10,419 nt of DNA from Georgenia sp. (GTDB lineage Bacteria > Actinomycetota > Actinomycetes > Actinomycetales > Actinomycetaceae), in NCBI GenBank assembly GCA_027322565.1, contig DAHVRG010000004.1:1-10419 (forward strand), given 5' to 3'. The position numbers and the translations under genes are program-made. Under the pieces are notes generated by a model. The model saw nothing but the letters and a program-made list of their open reading frames with translations, was not told where the DNA came from and ran no database searches. Shown piece by piece: positions 1 to 6,876 of this stretch (positions are counted from its first letter, which is position 1; every line of letters begins with the position of its first letter).

Positions 1-3000
1 GTCCCCGCCACCGTCCAGCTGCGCGAGAGCGGCGCCCTCGGGCTCGCCGGGCCCCGGCACGTGCTCGACGACGTCGCCCGGGCGGCGGTCACCCAGCTCG
101 TCACCCTCCACTCACCGGCCGAGCTCGTCCTCACCGTCGCGACCTCCGCGGCCAGCGCCGCCCGCTGGGACTGGGTGAAGTGGCTGCCCCACGTCGGTTC
201 GGTCCACTCCCCGCTCGACGGCGCCCACGTCGGCTCCAACCAGGCCGGGGTCATCCAGCTCGTCGGCCGCATCGAGGGCCTGCTCGACGCCCGGCGGCGC
301 GCCGCCCGACCCGGCGGCTCCGCAGTCCTGCCCACCGTCGTCCTCCTCGTCGAGGACGACGCCCCGATCGAGCGCGGCCGCCTCGTCCGGATCGCCGAGG
401 AGGGTCCCGACGTCGGGATCCACGTGGTGTGGTGCGCCTCCGCCCAGGAGCGGCTGCCGGCGGTGTGCCGCACCTTTCTCACCGTCTCGACCGCCACCGA
501 GGCGGGGACCGCCGGGTACGTCCGCACCGGCTCGGCGGTCCAGCCGCTCGTGTGCGACACCGTCACCGCGGAGCAGGCCCTCGCCCTCGCCAAGCACCTC
601 GCCGCCGTCGTCGACGCCGGTGCCCCGGTGGACGACGCGTCGGACCTGCCCGCGCGGGTCTCCTACCTCAGCCTCGTCGGCCCGGAGACCGCCGAGGGCC
701 CCGCCGCCACCCTGGAGCGGTGGCGGGAGAACGGCTCGCTCGTGCCCCGTGACGGCAGCCCGCCCCAGCGGCGCCGGCACGACGCCAACCTGCGCGCGCT
801 CATCGGGCAGGCAGCCACCGAGCCCTTCACCCTCGACCTGCGCACCCAGGGCCCCCACGCCCTCGTCGGCGGCACCACCGGCGCCGGGAAGTCGGAGTTC
901 CTCCAGTCCTGGGTGCTCGGCATGGCCCAGCACAACAGCCCGGACCGGGTGACCTTCCTCTTCGTCGACTACAAGGGCGGCTCCGCGTTCGCCGACTGCG
1001 TCGACCTGCCGCACACCGTCGGGCTCGTCACCGACCTCTCCCCGCACCTCGTGCGCCGCGCGCTCACCTCGCTGCGTGCCGAGCTCCACCACCGCGAGCA
1101 CCTGCTCAACCGCAAGGGCGCCAAGGACCTCATCTCCCTCGAGCGCACCGGGGACCCGGAGTGCCCGCCGAGCCTCATCATCATCGTCGACGAGTTCGCC
1201 GCGCTCGCCACCGAGGTGCCGGAGTTCGTCGACGGCGTCGTCGACGTCGCCCAGCGCGGCCGCTCCCTCGGGCTGCACCTCGTGCTCGCCACCCAGCGCC
1301 CCGCCGGTGTCATCAAGGACAACCTGCGTGCCAACACCAACCTCCGGGTGGCGCTGCGGATGAACGACGAGTCCGACTCCAAGGACGTCCTCGGGCTGCC
1401 GCTCGCCGCCGGCTTCGACCCGTCGCTGCCCGGCCGCGGTGCCGCTCGCACCGGTCCCGGCCGGGTGACGATGTTCCAGACCGGGTACGCCGGGGGCCGC
1501 TCGACGACGGCCCGGCCCAAGCCGCAGGTCGAGGTCGAGACCCTCACCATGGGGGCGGGCACCCGCTGGGAGCGCCCCGAGCGGACGGAGGAGGCTGACC
1601 TCGGCCCGGTCGACGAGGGGCCCACCGACATCCGCCGCGTCGTCGACTCGATCCGGGACGCCGCCCGGAGCGCCGGGGTCCCGGAGCCGCGTAAGCCGTG
1701 GCTGCCCACCCTCGCCGAGGTCCAGGACCTGTCTGCGCTCCACCCGCGCACCGACTCCGCGCTGCCGCTCGGCGTCGTCGACGACCCGGCCCGCCAGCGC
1801 CAGGTCACGACGTACTACCGCCCCGACGTCGATGGCAACATCGCCTTCTACGGCGCGAGCGGGTCCGGGAAGTCGACCGCGCTGCGCACCCTCGCCATCT
1901 CCGCCGGCATCACCCCGCGGGGCGGGCCGGTCCAGGTCTACGGGATGGACTTCTCCTCCGGCGGTCTCGCGGCCCTGGAGAACCTCCCGCACGTCGGGGC
2001 GGTCATCGACGGGGACGACGGCGAGCGCATCCAGCGGCTGCTGCGCCAGCTGCGGGACACCGTCGAGGAGCGCTCCGCCCGCTACGCGGCAGCCCGGGCG
2101 AGCACGATCGAGGAGTACCGCGAGATCGCCGGCCGCCCGGACGAGCCACGGATCCTCCTCCTCATCGACGGGTACGGCGCCTTCCGCAGCGAGTGGGAGG
2201 CCGTCGCCTCGCGGATGCCCTACTACCAGCTCTTCCTCCAGCTGCTCGTCGACGGCCGCTCGGCCGGCGTGCACGTCGCGGTGACCGCGGACCGGCACGG
2301 CTCGATCCCGTCCTCGGTGGCGGGCAGCCTGCAGCGCAAGATCGTCATGCGGCAGGTGGACGCCGCCGCCTACGCCCAGCTCGGCGCACCGAAGGACGTG
2401 CTCGACGAGACCTCCCCGCCCGGCCGCGCCATCGTCGGGGGCCTGGAGATGCAGGTGGCGGTCCTCGGCGGCTCGCCGAACCTCGCCGAGCAGGTCCGCG
2501 CGATCGAGAAGCTCGCCGGCACGCTGCGCCGCGCCGGGGTGCCCGAGGCGCCGGCGGTGCGGCGCCTACCCGAGCTCATCCCGGCGGACACCATGCCGGA
2601 CCACGTCGCCGGCTTCCCCGCCGTCGGGGTCGCCGACGACACGCTGGAGCCGGTCGGCATCGAGGCGCTGGGAACCTTCCTGCTCGCGGGACCGCCGCAG
2701 TCGGGGCGCACCAACGCGCTGCACTGGCTCGTCTCGTCGGTCCGGAGGGCGCACCCCGAGGCCCGCTTCCTCTACTTCGGCGCCCGCCGGTCCGGGCTGC
2801 GCGGGCTCGACCTGTGGGACGAGGCGGCGACCGGGACGTCCGAGGTCGCCGAGCTCGCCAAGGCCGTCGTCGGGGACCTCAAGGAGCCGCCGCCGGAGGG
2901 GGAGGTGGGATACGTCGTCGTCATCGAGGCGCTCGCCGACTTCCTCACCTCGCCGGCCGACGCCCCGCTCGTCGAGGTGATCAAGGCGGTCAAGCGCAAC

Positions 3001-3234
3001 GAGCACTTCGTCATCGGGGAGGGGGACACGAGCACCTGGGGTGCGTCGTGGCCGCTCGTGTCGGAGATCCGCAACGGCCGCCGCGGGCTGGCGCTCCAGC
3101 CGGACCAGCTCGAGGGGGACACGCTGTTCCGCACGTCCTTCCCGCGCGTCCAGCGCAAGGAGTTCCCCGTCGGGCGCGGCATGCTCGTCGACAAGGCGAA
3201 GGTCCGCCGGGTCCAGCTCCCGCTGCTCGGTTAG
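1..3234 (+). CDS. Type VII secretion EccC/EssC-like FtsK/SpoIIIE ATPase, C-terminal part (5' end outside window)
   Basis: The frame is open from base 1, so the start lies upstream; 1077 residues are visible. Family role: a membrane-anchored motor that recognises and drives export of Esx/WXG100 substrates. Before the first ATPase there is a typical EccC/EssC region, with GPRH at about 17-20 and WDWVKWLPH at about 57-65. Domain 1 has Walker A GGTTGAGKS (290-298), a VDYKGGSAF segment, and Walker B IIIVDE ending near 398. Domain 2 has Walker A GASGSGKST (618-626) and LLLIDGYG with Asp at 723, but no Glu after it. Domain 3 is degenerate: GPPQSGRT (897-904) has Arg in place of the P-loop Lys, and the Walker B Asp is Glu (VVVIEAL, near 976). 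This fits the family pattern of active upstream and substrate-binding downstream domains. Whether the missing N-terminus carries FHA domains (EssC type) or only membrane helices (EccC type) cannot be seen. The stop is TAG at 3232-3234; an Esx gene follows after 151 bases. Confidence 0.93.
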   Translation, partial: VPATVQLRESGALGLAGPRHVLDDVARAAVTQLVTLHSPAELVLTVATSAASAARWDWVKWLPHVGSVHSPLDGAHVGSNQAGVIQLVGRIEGLLDARRRAARPGGSAVLPTVVLLVEDDAPIERGRLVRIAEEGPDVGIHVVWCASAQERLPAVCRTFLTVSTATEAGTAGYVRTGSAVQPLVCDTVTAEQALALAKHLAAVVDAGAPVDDASDLPARVSYLSLVGPETAEGPAATLERWRENGSLVPRDGSPPQRRRHDANLRALIGQAATEPFTLDLRTQGPHALVGGTTGAGKSEFLQSWVLGMAQHNSPDRVTFLFVDYKGGSAFADCVDLPHTVGLVTDLSPHLVRRALTSLRAELHHREHLLNRKGAKDLISLERTGDPECPPSLIIIVDEFAALATEVPEFVDGVVDVAQRGRSLGLHLVLATQRPAGVIKDNLRANTNLRVALRMNDESDSKDVLGLPLAAGFDPSLPGRGAARTGPGRVTMFQTGYAGGRSTTARPKPQVEVETLTMGAGTRWERPERTEEADLGPVDEGPTDIRRVVDSIRDAARSAGVPEPRKPWLPTLAEVQDLSALHPRTDSALPLGVVDDPARQRQVTTYYRPDVDGNIAFYGASGSGKSTALRTLAISAGITPRGGPVQVYGMDFSSGGLAALENLPHVGAVIDGDDGERIQRLLRQLRDTVEERSARYAAARASTIEEYREIAGRPDEPRILLLIDGYGAFRSEWEAVASRMPYYQLFLQLLVDGRSAGVHVAVTADRHGSIPSSVAGSLQRKIVMRQVDAAAYAQLGAPKDVLDETSPPGRAIVGGLEMQVAVLGGSPNLAEQVRAIEKLAGTLRRAGVPEAPAVRRLPELIPADTMPDHVAGFPAVGVADDTLEPVGIEALGTFLLAGPPQSGRTNALHWLVSSVRRAHPEARFLYFGARRSGLRGLDLWDEAATGTSEVAELAKAVVGDLKEPPPEGEVGYVVVIEALADFLTSPADAPLVEVIKAVKRNEHFVIGEGDTSTWGASWPLVSEIRNGRRGLALQPDQLEGDTLFRTSFPRVQRKEFPVGRGMLVDKAKVRRVQLPLLG

Positions 3235-3236
3235 GT

Positions 3237-3272
3237 CTCCGGCGGCGCGGTCTGCGATCTCGGCGGCCGGAG
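3237..3272 (+). terminator. Possible hairpin just after the ATPase gene stop
   Basis: CTCCGGC (3237-3243) and GCCGGAG (3266-3272) are perfect 7-base inverted repeats, starting three bases after the TAG of the ATPase gene. The 22-base loop can form two more pairs after a mismatch. There is no T-tract behind it, which is common for actinobacterial terminators but leaves the call weak. It could instead stabilise the mRNA end or be chance in GC-rich DNA. Confidence 0.3.
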
Positions 3273-3273
3273 C

Positions 3274-3296
3274 GGGGAGTTCTCCCCATGGGGGAG
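3274..3296. promoter_or_regulatory. GGGGAG / CTCCCC / GGGGAG element with two mutually exclusive hairpins upstream of the Esx gene
   Basis: CTCCCC at 3282-3287 is flanked by GGGGAG on both sides (3274-3279 and 3291-3296), with spacers TT and ATG. The middle arm can pair with the left or the right copy but not both. It sits in the ATPase-Esx gap, just upstream of the best promoter candidate. As DNA it reads as two overlapping inverted repeats and could be an operator; if transcribed from upstream, it could be a terminator or switch. The structure is seen directly; the function is inferred. Confidence 0.35.
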
Positions 3297-3298
3297 GG

Positions 3299-3328
3299 GC
3301 GACAAGCCCGCCCCCGGTTCGATAGGAA
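3299..3328 (+). promoter_or_regulatory. Candidate promoter for the Esx gene
   Basis: A -35-like GCGACA (3299-3304; 4 of 6 matches to TTGACA) is followed after 18 bases by a -10-like TAGGAA (3323-3328) in the only locally A/T-richer patch of this gap. Transcription would begin near 3335, giving a 5' leader of about 50 bases before the GTG at 3386. This is a by-eye match only, and alternative sigma-factor promoters cannot be excluded. Confidence 0.3.
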
Positions 3329-3385
3329 TGTCATGCACGACCTCGCCGGAGGGCGGCGGGGCACCGACCCGAAGGAGACAACTCC

Positions 3386-3682
3386 GTGGCCAACATCAAC
3401 GTCACCTACGAGGAGATGCGCAACGCCGCCACCTACCTGGTGTCCGGCAAGGACGAGGTGCAGACCAAGCTCGCCGAGCTCAAGACGTTCATCGAGAACC
3501 TCGTGAGCTCCGGCTTCGTCACCGACCAGGCCTCCGGAGCGTTCAACGAGACGTACTCCGAGTTCACCACGAACGCCACCGAGGTCATCGAGAACCTCAC
3601 CAACCTGAGCAACTACCTCACCGGTGCCGCCGACCAGATGCAGTCCACCGACGAGGTGCTCGCCGCCCAGGCGCGCGGCTGA
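3386..3682 (+). CDS. Esx/WXG100-like small protein (ESAT-6 superfamily), tryptophan-free
   Basis: A 98-residue protein starting at GTG, with a strong ribosome site GAAGGAG at 3371-3377 (8-base spacing). Length, almost fully helical composition and position directly behind an EccC/EssC-like motor are typical of Esx proteins, which are secreted as helix-turn-helix dimers. The usual central WxG turn is replaced: the equivalent stretch, about residues 41-52, reads SSGFVTDQASGA with Phe and no Trp; indeed the protein has no Trp at all. The canonical C-terminal YxxxD/E export signal is also not met: Y617-type spacing is absent, the only nearby candidate being YLTGAAD near 77-83, with Asp at +6. The codons are visibly less GC-rich than in the neighbours (many Asn, Thr, Glu and Lys), as in highly expressed or surface-exposed small proteins. 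It resembles, from memory, the group annotated as pore-forming ESAT-6 family proteins. It is probably the main substrate or a structural partner of the system. Confidence 0.82.
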   Translation: MANINVTYEEMRNAATYLVSGKDEVQTKLAELKTFIENLVSSGFVTDQASGAFNETYSEFTTNATEVIENLTNLSNYLTGAADQMQSTDEVLAAQARG

Positions 3683-3692
3683 CACGACGTCT

Positions 3693-3727
3693 CCGCCGGG
3701 TACGGGCCACGGGCCTGTGCCCGGCGG
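3693..3727 (+). terminator. Strong 16-bp stem-loop between the Esx gene and the first FHA membrane-protein gene
   Basis: The arms 3693-3708 and 3712-3727 pair along 16 consecutive positions (14 Watson-Crick and two G-U), with a three-base loop ACG (3709-3711). The stem starts ten bases after the Esx stop and ends 28 bases before the next GTG start. No T-run follows. Such a stem fits a (partial) intrinsic terminator or an mRNA 3' stabiliser that allows high Esx expression relative to the downstream genes. Confidence 0.65.
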
Positions 3728-3755
3728 TGTGCGTTCCACCGAGGGAGGACGTGGA

Positions 3756-5015
3756 GTGAGCGAGCGCCGGCTCGTGCCCCGGGCGGCACAGCCCTACCTG
3801 GAGGTCGACATCGCCGTCGACGCCCACCACGAGGCGCTCGCCCCGCTCCGCCGGGAGGCCCTGGACGTCCTGGCTGCCGGCTACCGCTCCACCGGCCGCA
3901 CCCTGCTGGGCCTGCTCGCCGGGGCCGCCGTCGTCGCCGGGGCGAGCACCGTCGCCGTGCTGCCGTGGCTCACCGGCGGCACCGCCGCGCGAGCCGCCCT
4001 TGCGGTGCTCGGGGCCGCGCTCGTCGCCGGCGGCCTCTGGCTCGGGGTCGGGGTGCTGCGGGCCGGGCGCCGCATCACCGGGGCAGCCGCCCGGTGGCTG
4101 CGGGTCCCCGCCGCCGGGGCGACCGACACCGACGCCGGCGTGCTGCTCGGGGTCGTGCGCTGGCGCGCCGTGCTGGCCGCCGCGGCGGCCGGGACCGCCG
4201 TCGCGCTCGCCGTCACCCTCGTCTACGTCCTCGCCCAGACCGGTGCGCTCGGTGCGGCCCACCTCGTCGCAGGCGCGCCGACAGCCGCCGCGGACGGCGC
4301 AGGAGCGCTGCTCGTCGCCGGCCTCGCCGTCGCCGTCGTCACCACCGCCGGCGCGGCCGTGGCGACCACCCGGGGAGTGCGGACCGTCGCCGAGGCCGCG
4401 TGGCAGCGGCCCACGGTCGCCGCCCTCGGCACGCGAGCAGCGACGGCAGGGGGCGGTGGCGCGGTCCGGCCGGGCGTGCCCCGCGTGGTCGCGGGCGGTA
4501 CTTCGGCTCCACCGGCAGCCGGACCCCGTCGGGCGGGACACTCACCGCTCGCCGCGGACCCGGCCGGCCACGTCTCGGTCGAGGGTCCGCCGACGGCCGT
4601 CCTCGACGTCTCCGGTCTCGCTGCCGTGGCCGCCCCAGCACAGGTCAGCGCCCCCGCGCCCCCCGGCTCGCGGACCGAGGTCGTCCTCCCCGACGGGCGG
4701 ACGCTGCGCGAGGGCACGACACTCCTCGGGCGGCGCCCGGTGCCGCGGCCGGGGGACGTCGTCGACGACGTCGTCGTCCTCACCGACCAGACCGTGACCA
4801 AGACCCACGCGACCATCACCGTCGAGGGCGGTGCGGTACGCGTCGTCGACCGCGCCTCGACGAACGGTACGCTGCTCGAGGCCCCCGACGGCGCCCTGTC
4901 CCGGTGCCGCCCGTGGCAGGTGACCACCGTCCGGGGACCCGCGATCATCCACCTGGGTCGCACCCGGCTCCTCGTCCGGCCGGCGGTGACCCGCCGCCCG
5001 CTCGAGGTTGCCTGA
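3756..5015 (+). CDS. Membrane protein with C-terminal FHA domain (paralog 1)
   Basis: A 419-residue protein. The GTG at 3756 is chosen because of GAGGGAGG at 3741-3748 with a 7-base spacer; the open frame extends upstream to 3624 but would overlap the Esx gene and the hairpin with low-complexity sequence. Four hydrophobic helices are seen at about 48-70, 77-101, 137-160 and 182-203, placing both ends in the cytoplasm if all four span. A Pro/Ala/Gly linker (about 225-303) leads to an FHA domain at about 306-408, with GR at 325-326 and STNGT at 368-372. The usual SRxH phosphothreonine-contact motif is TKTH (348-351). FHA domains bind phosphothreonine peptides, so the protein may dock a phosphorylated partner at the membrane. 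It is clearly paralogous to the next gene: both share an RREAL-x-VL stretch before the first helix and the same FHA spacing. No RDD or kinase domain was recognised. Confidence 0.85.
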   Translation: MSERRLVPRAAQPYLEVDIAVDAHHEALAPLRREALDVLAAGYRSTGRTLLGLLAGAAVVAGASTVAVLPWLTGGTAARAALAVLGAALVAGGLWLGVGVLRAGRRITGAAARWLRVPAAGATDTDAGVLLGVVRWRAVLAAAAAGTAVALAVTLVYVLAQTGALGAAHLVAGAPTAAADGAGALLVAGLAVAVVTTAGAAVATTRGVRTVAEAAWQRPTVAALGTRAATAGGGGAVRPGVPRVVAGGTSAPPAAGPRRAGHSPLAADPAGHVSVEGPPTAVLDVSGLAAVAAPAQVSAPAPPGSRTEVVLPDGRTLREGTTLLGRRPVPRPGDVVDDVVVLTDQTVTKTHATITVEGGAVRVVDRASTNGTLLEAPDGALSRCRPWQVTTVRGPAIIHLGRTRLLVRPAVTRRPLEVA

Positions 5016-6395
5016 ATGCTCCTGACCCCCTCCGCCGCCCGCCCCTGGCTGGGACCGGACTCCCGCAACCGCCCGTGGCCCGGGCACGGCCCGATGATGG
5101 TCCGGAGGCGGGAGGCCCTCGGCGTGCTCTACCCCGCCTACGGCTCCTGGGTCCGGCTCGCGCTCGGGGCGCTGGCGTGGGCCTGTGGTGTCGGCGCAGG
5201 CGTGCTCGTCGGCAGGGGCGTTGCGGTGGCCGGGGCCGGAGGGGCCTCGACGGTCGGGATCGCCCTCCTGGTCGCCGCGACGTTCCTCGGCGGGGCGGTC
5301 GTCGCCACCGGCTCCGCCCTCGCGCGCGCGATCGCCGGCTGGCTCACCCTTGCCACCGCGGTGCGGGCCGACGGCGGGCGGGTCGACGGCACGACCGCCG
5401 ACCCCGAGACCGTGCGGGCGCACGAGGAGGTCGTCGCCCAGGACCGCGCGTCCGGTGGGCGCGAGCTGTGGCGCCCTCCGCTCCTGCCCCGCACCCTCGC
5501 GGCGCTCCTCCTGTCCGCCGGCGGCGCCGTCCTCGCCGTCCAGGCCGGGCTCGGGTACGCGGAGGCGTCCACGCCGTACGCGGCCGACGACGTCAGGGGC
5601 GCCTGGCTCGCCCGTGTCGTCGTCTCGGCCGTGTGCCTGCTCACGGCGCTGCTCACCGCGAGCGGGCTGCGCCGGGTGCACCGGGCACGGATGCACCGCG
5701 TCGCGCACGACGAGCCCGCCTCGCCCGCGTCGCCGCCGGCCGGGCTGACCCCCGCTGTGGGGACCGGCGCGATCGTCGTCTCCGGCACCCTGCCCCCACC
5801 GGGCGTGGTGGGGGAGGTGCCCCGCTGGGCCGGTCCGTCGGCCCGCGGCGCCGCCCCGACGACGCCCGCACCCTCGGGCTCCCGGCCTGCCGCGCCCGGG
5901 TCCTCCGGGCCTGCCGTGCCCGCGCCGGACACTCCGGCTCCGTCCCGGCAGCCCGCGGCCGCCGTCGCCGGGCCCGAGGAGCCCGCGCCCGCGCCGTGGG
6001 TCGGCCCGCCCACCGGACCCGCTGTCCCCGTGCTGCGCGTCCGCCTGGGTGACGGCCGGGAGCTCGGCCCCGGGACCACCCTCGTCGGCCGTGCCCCCGT
6101 GGCGCGTCCCGAGGAGCACGTCGACGCGGTCGTCGCGGTGGCCGACGACCACGTCTCCAAGACCCACCTGACCGTCCGGGTGGAGCCGGGACGCGTCGTC
6201 GTCGTCGACCGCGGCTCGACGAACGGCACCGTCGTCCACCATCCGGACGGCAGCGTCCATCGGCCGCGCGCGGGGGAGCCGCACGAGCTCGCACCGGGCG
6301 CCGTCGTCGTCATCGGGGCGAGCACCCTGAGCGTCGCGGACCCGGGCGACGACGTCGAGCACACCGTGCTGCGGCCGCCGGGCGCGCCGTCGTGA
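5016..6395 (+). CDS. Membrane protein with C-terminal FHA domain (paralog 2)
   Basis: A 459-residue protein whose ATG directly follows the TGA of the previous gene (no spacer, same frame), with GAGG at 5004-5007 as ribosome site, so the two are almost surely translationally coupled. Hydrophobic helices lie at about 45-67, 76-100, 157-179 and 196-217, with a charged segment between the second and third. A long Pro/Ala/Ser-rich linker (about 232-336) is followed by an FHA domain at about 338-440 with GR at 358-359, SKTH at 381-384 (Lys for the usual Arg) and STNGT at 401-405. The acidic tail DPGDDVEHTVLRPP contains a Thr that could itself be a phosphorylation site, as in other FHA partners, but this is a guess. 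Likely role: paired with paralog 1 as a phospho-responsive membrane component of the secretion locus. A readthrough or in-frame fusion of both products is conceivable but not supported. Confidence 0.85.
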   Translation: MLLTPSAARPWLGPDSRNRPWPGHGPMMVRRREALGVLYPAYGSWVRLALGALAWACGVGAGVLVGRGVAVAGAGGASTVGIALLVAATFLGGAVVATGSALARAIAGWLTLATAVRADGGRVDGTTADPETVRAHEEVVAQDRASGGRELWRPPLLPRTLAALLLSAGGAVLAVQAGLGYAEASTPYAADDVRGAWLARVVVSAVCLLTALLTASGLRRVHRARMHRVAHDEPASPASPPAGLTPAVGTGAIVVSGTLPPPGVVGEVPRWAGPSARGAAPTTPAPSGSRPAAPGSSGPAVPAPDTPAPSRQPAAAVAGPEEPAPAPWVGPPTGPAVPVLRVRLGDGRELGPGTTLVGRAPVARPEEHVDAVVAVADDHVSKTHLTVRVEPGRVVVVDRGSTNGTVVHHPDGSVHRPRAGEPHELAPGAVVVIGASTLSVADPGDDVEHTVLRPPGAPS

Positions 6396-6421
6396 CCGCA
6401 GCTCGGGCCGAGGAGGTTCAC

Positions 6422-6453
6422 CTCGGGACCGCAGGCGCCGGGCCGGTCCCGAG
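6422..6453 (+). terminator. Hairpin after the FHA pair, putative terminator
   Basis: CTCGGGACCG (6422-6431) and CGGTCCCGAG (6444-6453) form a perfect 10-bp stem with a 12-base loop, 26 bases after the stop of the second FHA gene. A competing upstream hairpin, CCGAGG (6408-6413) with CCTCGG (6421-6426), shares bases with its left arm. There is no T-tract. It lies in the 172-base gap that separates the FHA pair from the next three-gene set, which also has its own ribosome site, so it probably marks a transcript end. Confidence 0.5.
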
Positions 6454-6567
6454 AGCCGGCCGGACCTGAGCGCCCCCTGACCGACCGCCGGAAAATCACG
6501 TGCCCCCGCCGCGGCGAGGCGGTAAGAAACAGGTGACGCTGAACCGACGTGGACACTTGGGGGGACC

Positions 6568-6876
6568 ATGACCGACGGCGTGGTGAAGGTCGACAGGGCG
6601 TATCTGAGCGAGACCGCACAGAACCTCTCCGACCTGAGCTCGGACCTCGAGACCATCTGCACAGCCGTGCGGGGGCTGGACGGGCTGGTCGTCGGCGCCG
6701 CACCGGTGTTCGACGAGATCCACGAGTTCGGCGAGGCGTGGTCCCGGACGGCCGAGGACCTGTCCGAGGACGCCGCCCGCGCCGCCGACTACGTCCGGCT
6801 CGTGATGTCGACGTTCGAGAAGATCGACTTCGAGATGGCGGAGCAGCTGCTGCGCGAGCTGAGGGCCAACCGCTGA
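6568..6876 (+). CDS. Small helical Esx-like protein, possible secretion partner of the next gene product
   Basis: A 102-residue, acidic, almost fully helical protein. The ATG at 6568 follows a G-run GGGGGGA (6559-6565), with only two bases between the A and the ATG; GTG codons at 6580 and 6583 are possible but less well placed. The size and two-helix character match WXG100-like or EspC-like T7SS targets. The centre reads FGEAW (54-58) instead of a WxG turn, and the second helix carries alternating Ala/Arg and acidic residues. It overlaps the next start by one base (TGATG at 6874-6878). Small helical proteins encoded directly upstream of LXG/WXG toxins act as targeting partners in known T7SS of Firmicutes, so a heterodimer with the N-terminal domain of the next protein is the best guess. 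No specific family is recognised with certainty. Confidence 0.75.
   Translation: MTDGVVKVDRAYLSETAQNLSDLSSDLETICTAVRGLDGLVVGAAPVFDEIHEFGEAWSRTAEDLSEDAARAADYVRLVMSTFEKIDFEMAEQLLRELRANR

Noticed and set aside
112..2298. Long open frame on the minus strand (728 codons)
   Set aside because: It mirrors the ATPase gene; the translation is low-complexity Gly/Arg/Val/Asp-rich with no domain, as expected from antisense of very GC-rich coding DNA, and the + strand product carries clear ATPase motifs.
1698..3506. Long + strand frame of about 600 codons overlapping the ATPase and Esx genes
   Set aside because: It is Arg/Pro/Ala-rich shadow coding in another frame; it would cross the clear stop of the ATPase gene and the start of the Esx gene.
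3624..3755. Upstream ATG extension of the first FHA membrane protein
   Set aside because: It would overlap the Esx gene and run through the strong hairpin; the added 44 residues are low-complexity, and the GTG at 3756 has a well-spaced ribosome site.
4755..4772. Perfect 18-bp palindrome made of GACGTC and GTCGAC units
   Set aside because: It lies inside the FHA domain and is explained by the alternating Asp (GAC) and Val (GTC) codons; similar runs occur elsewhere in the window.
3965..6052. Long + strand frame of 695 codons across the FHA pair
   Set aside because: The translation is almost only Arg, Pro, Gly and Ala, while the overlapping frames encode recognisable FHA domains and membrane helices.
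3756..6395. RDD-type membrane domain in the FHA membrane proteins
   Set aside because: RDD-FHA fusions are common in actinobacteria, but the Arg and paired Asp residues that define the RDD family are not seen in the helices here.
6491..6528. Possible promoter (GAAAAT and TAAGAA patches) before the 102-residue gene
   Set aside because: The A/T patches are suggestive and a promoter is expected here, but neither hexamer matches a consensus well enough to list as a feature.
4542..6662. Minus-strand frame of 706 codons
   Set aside because: Shadow of the FHA genes; it crosses the intergenic gap, starts inside the next gene, and has no recognisable domain.
6549..6875. Upstream start for the WXG-fused protein
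   Set aside because: The added 109 residues overlap the whole 102-residue gene in another frame and are Arg/Gly-rich; the ATG at 6876 has coupling and a ribosome site.
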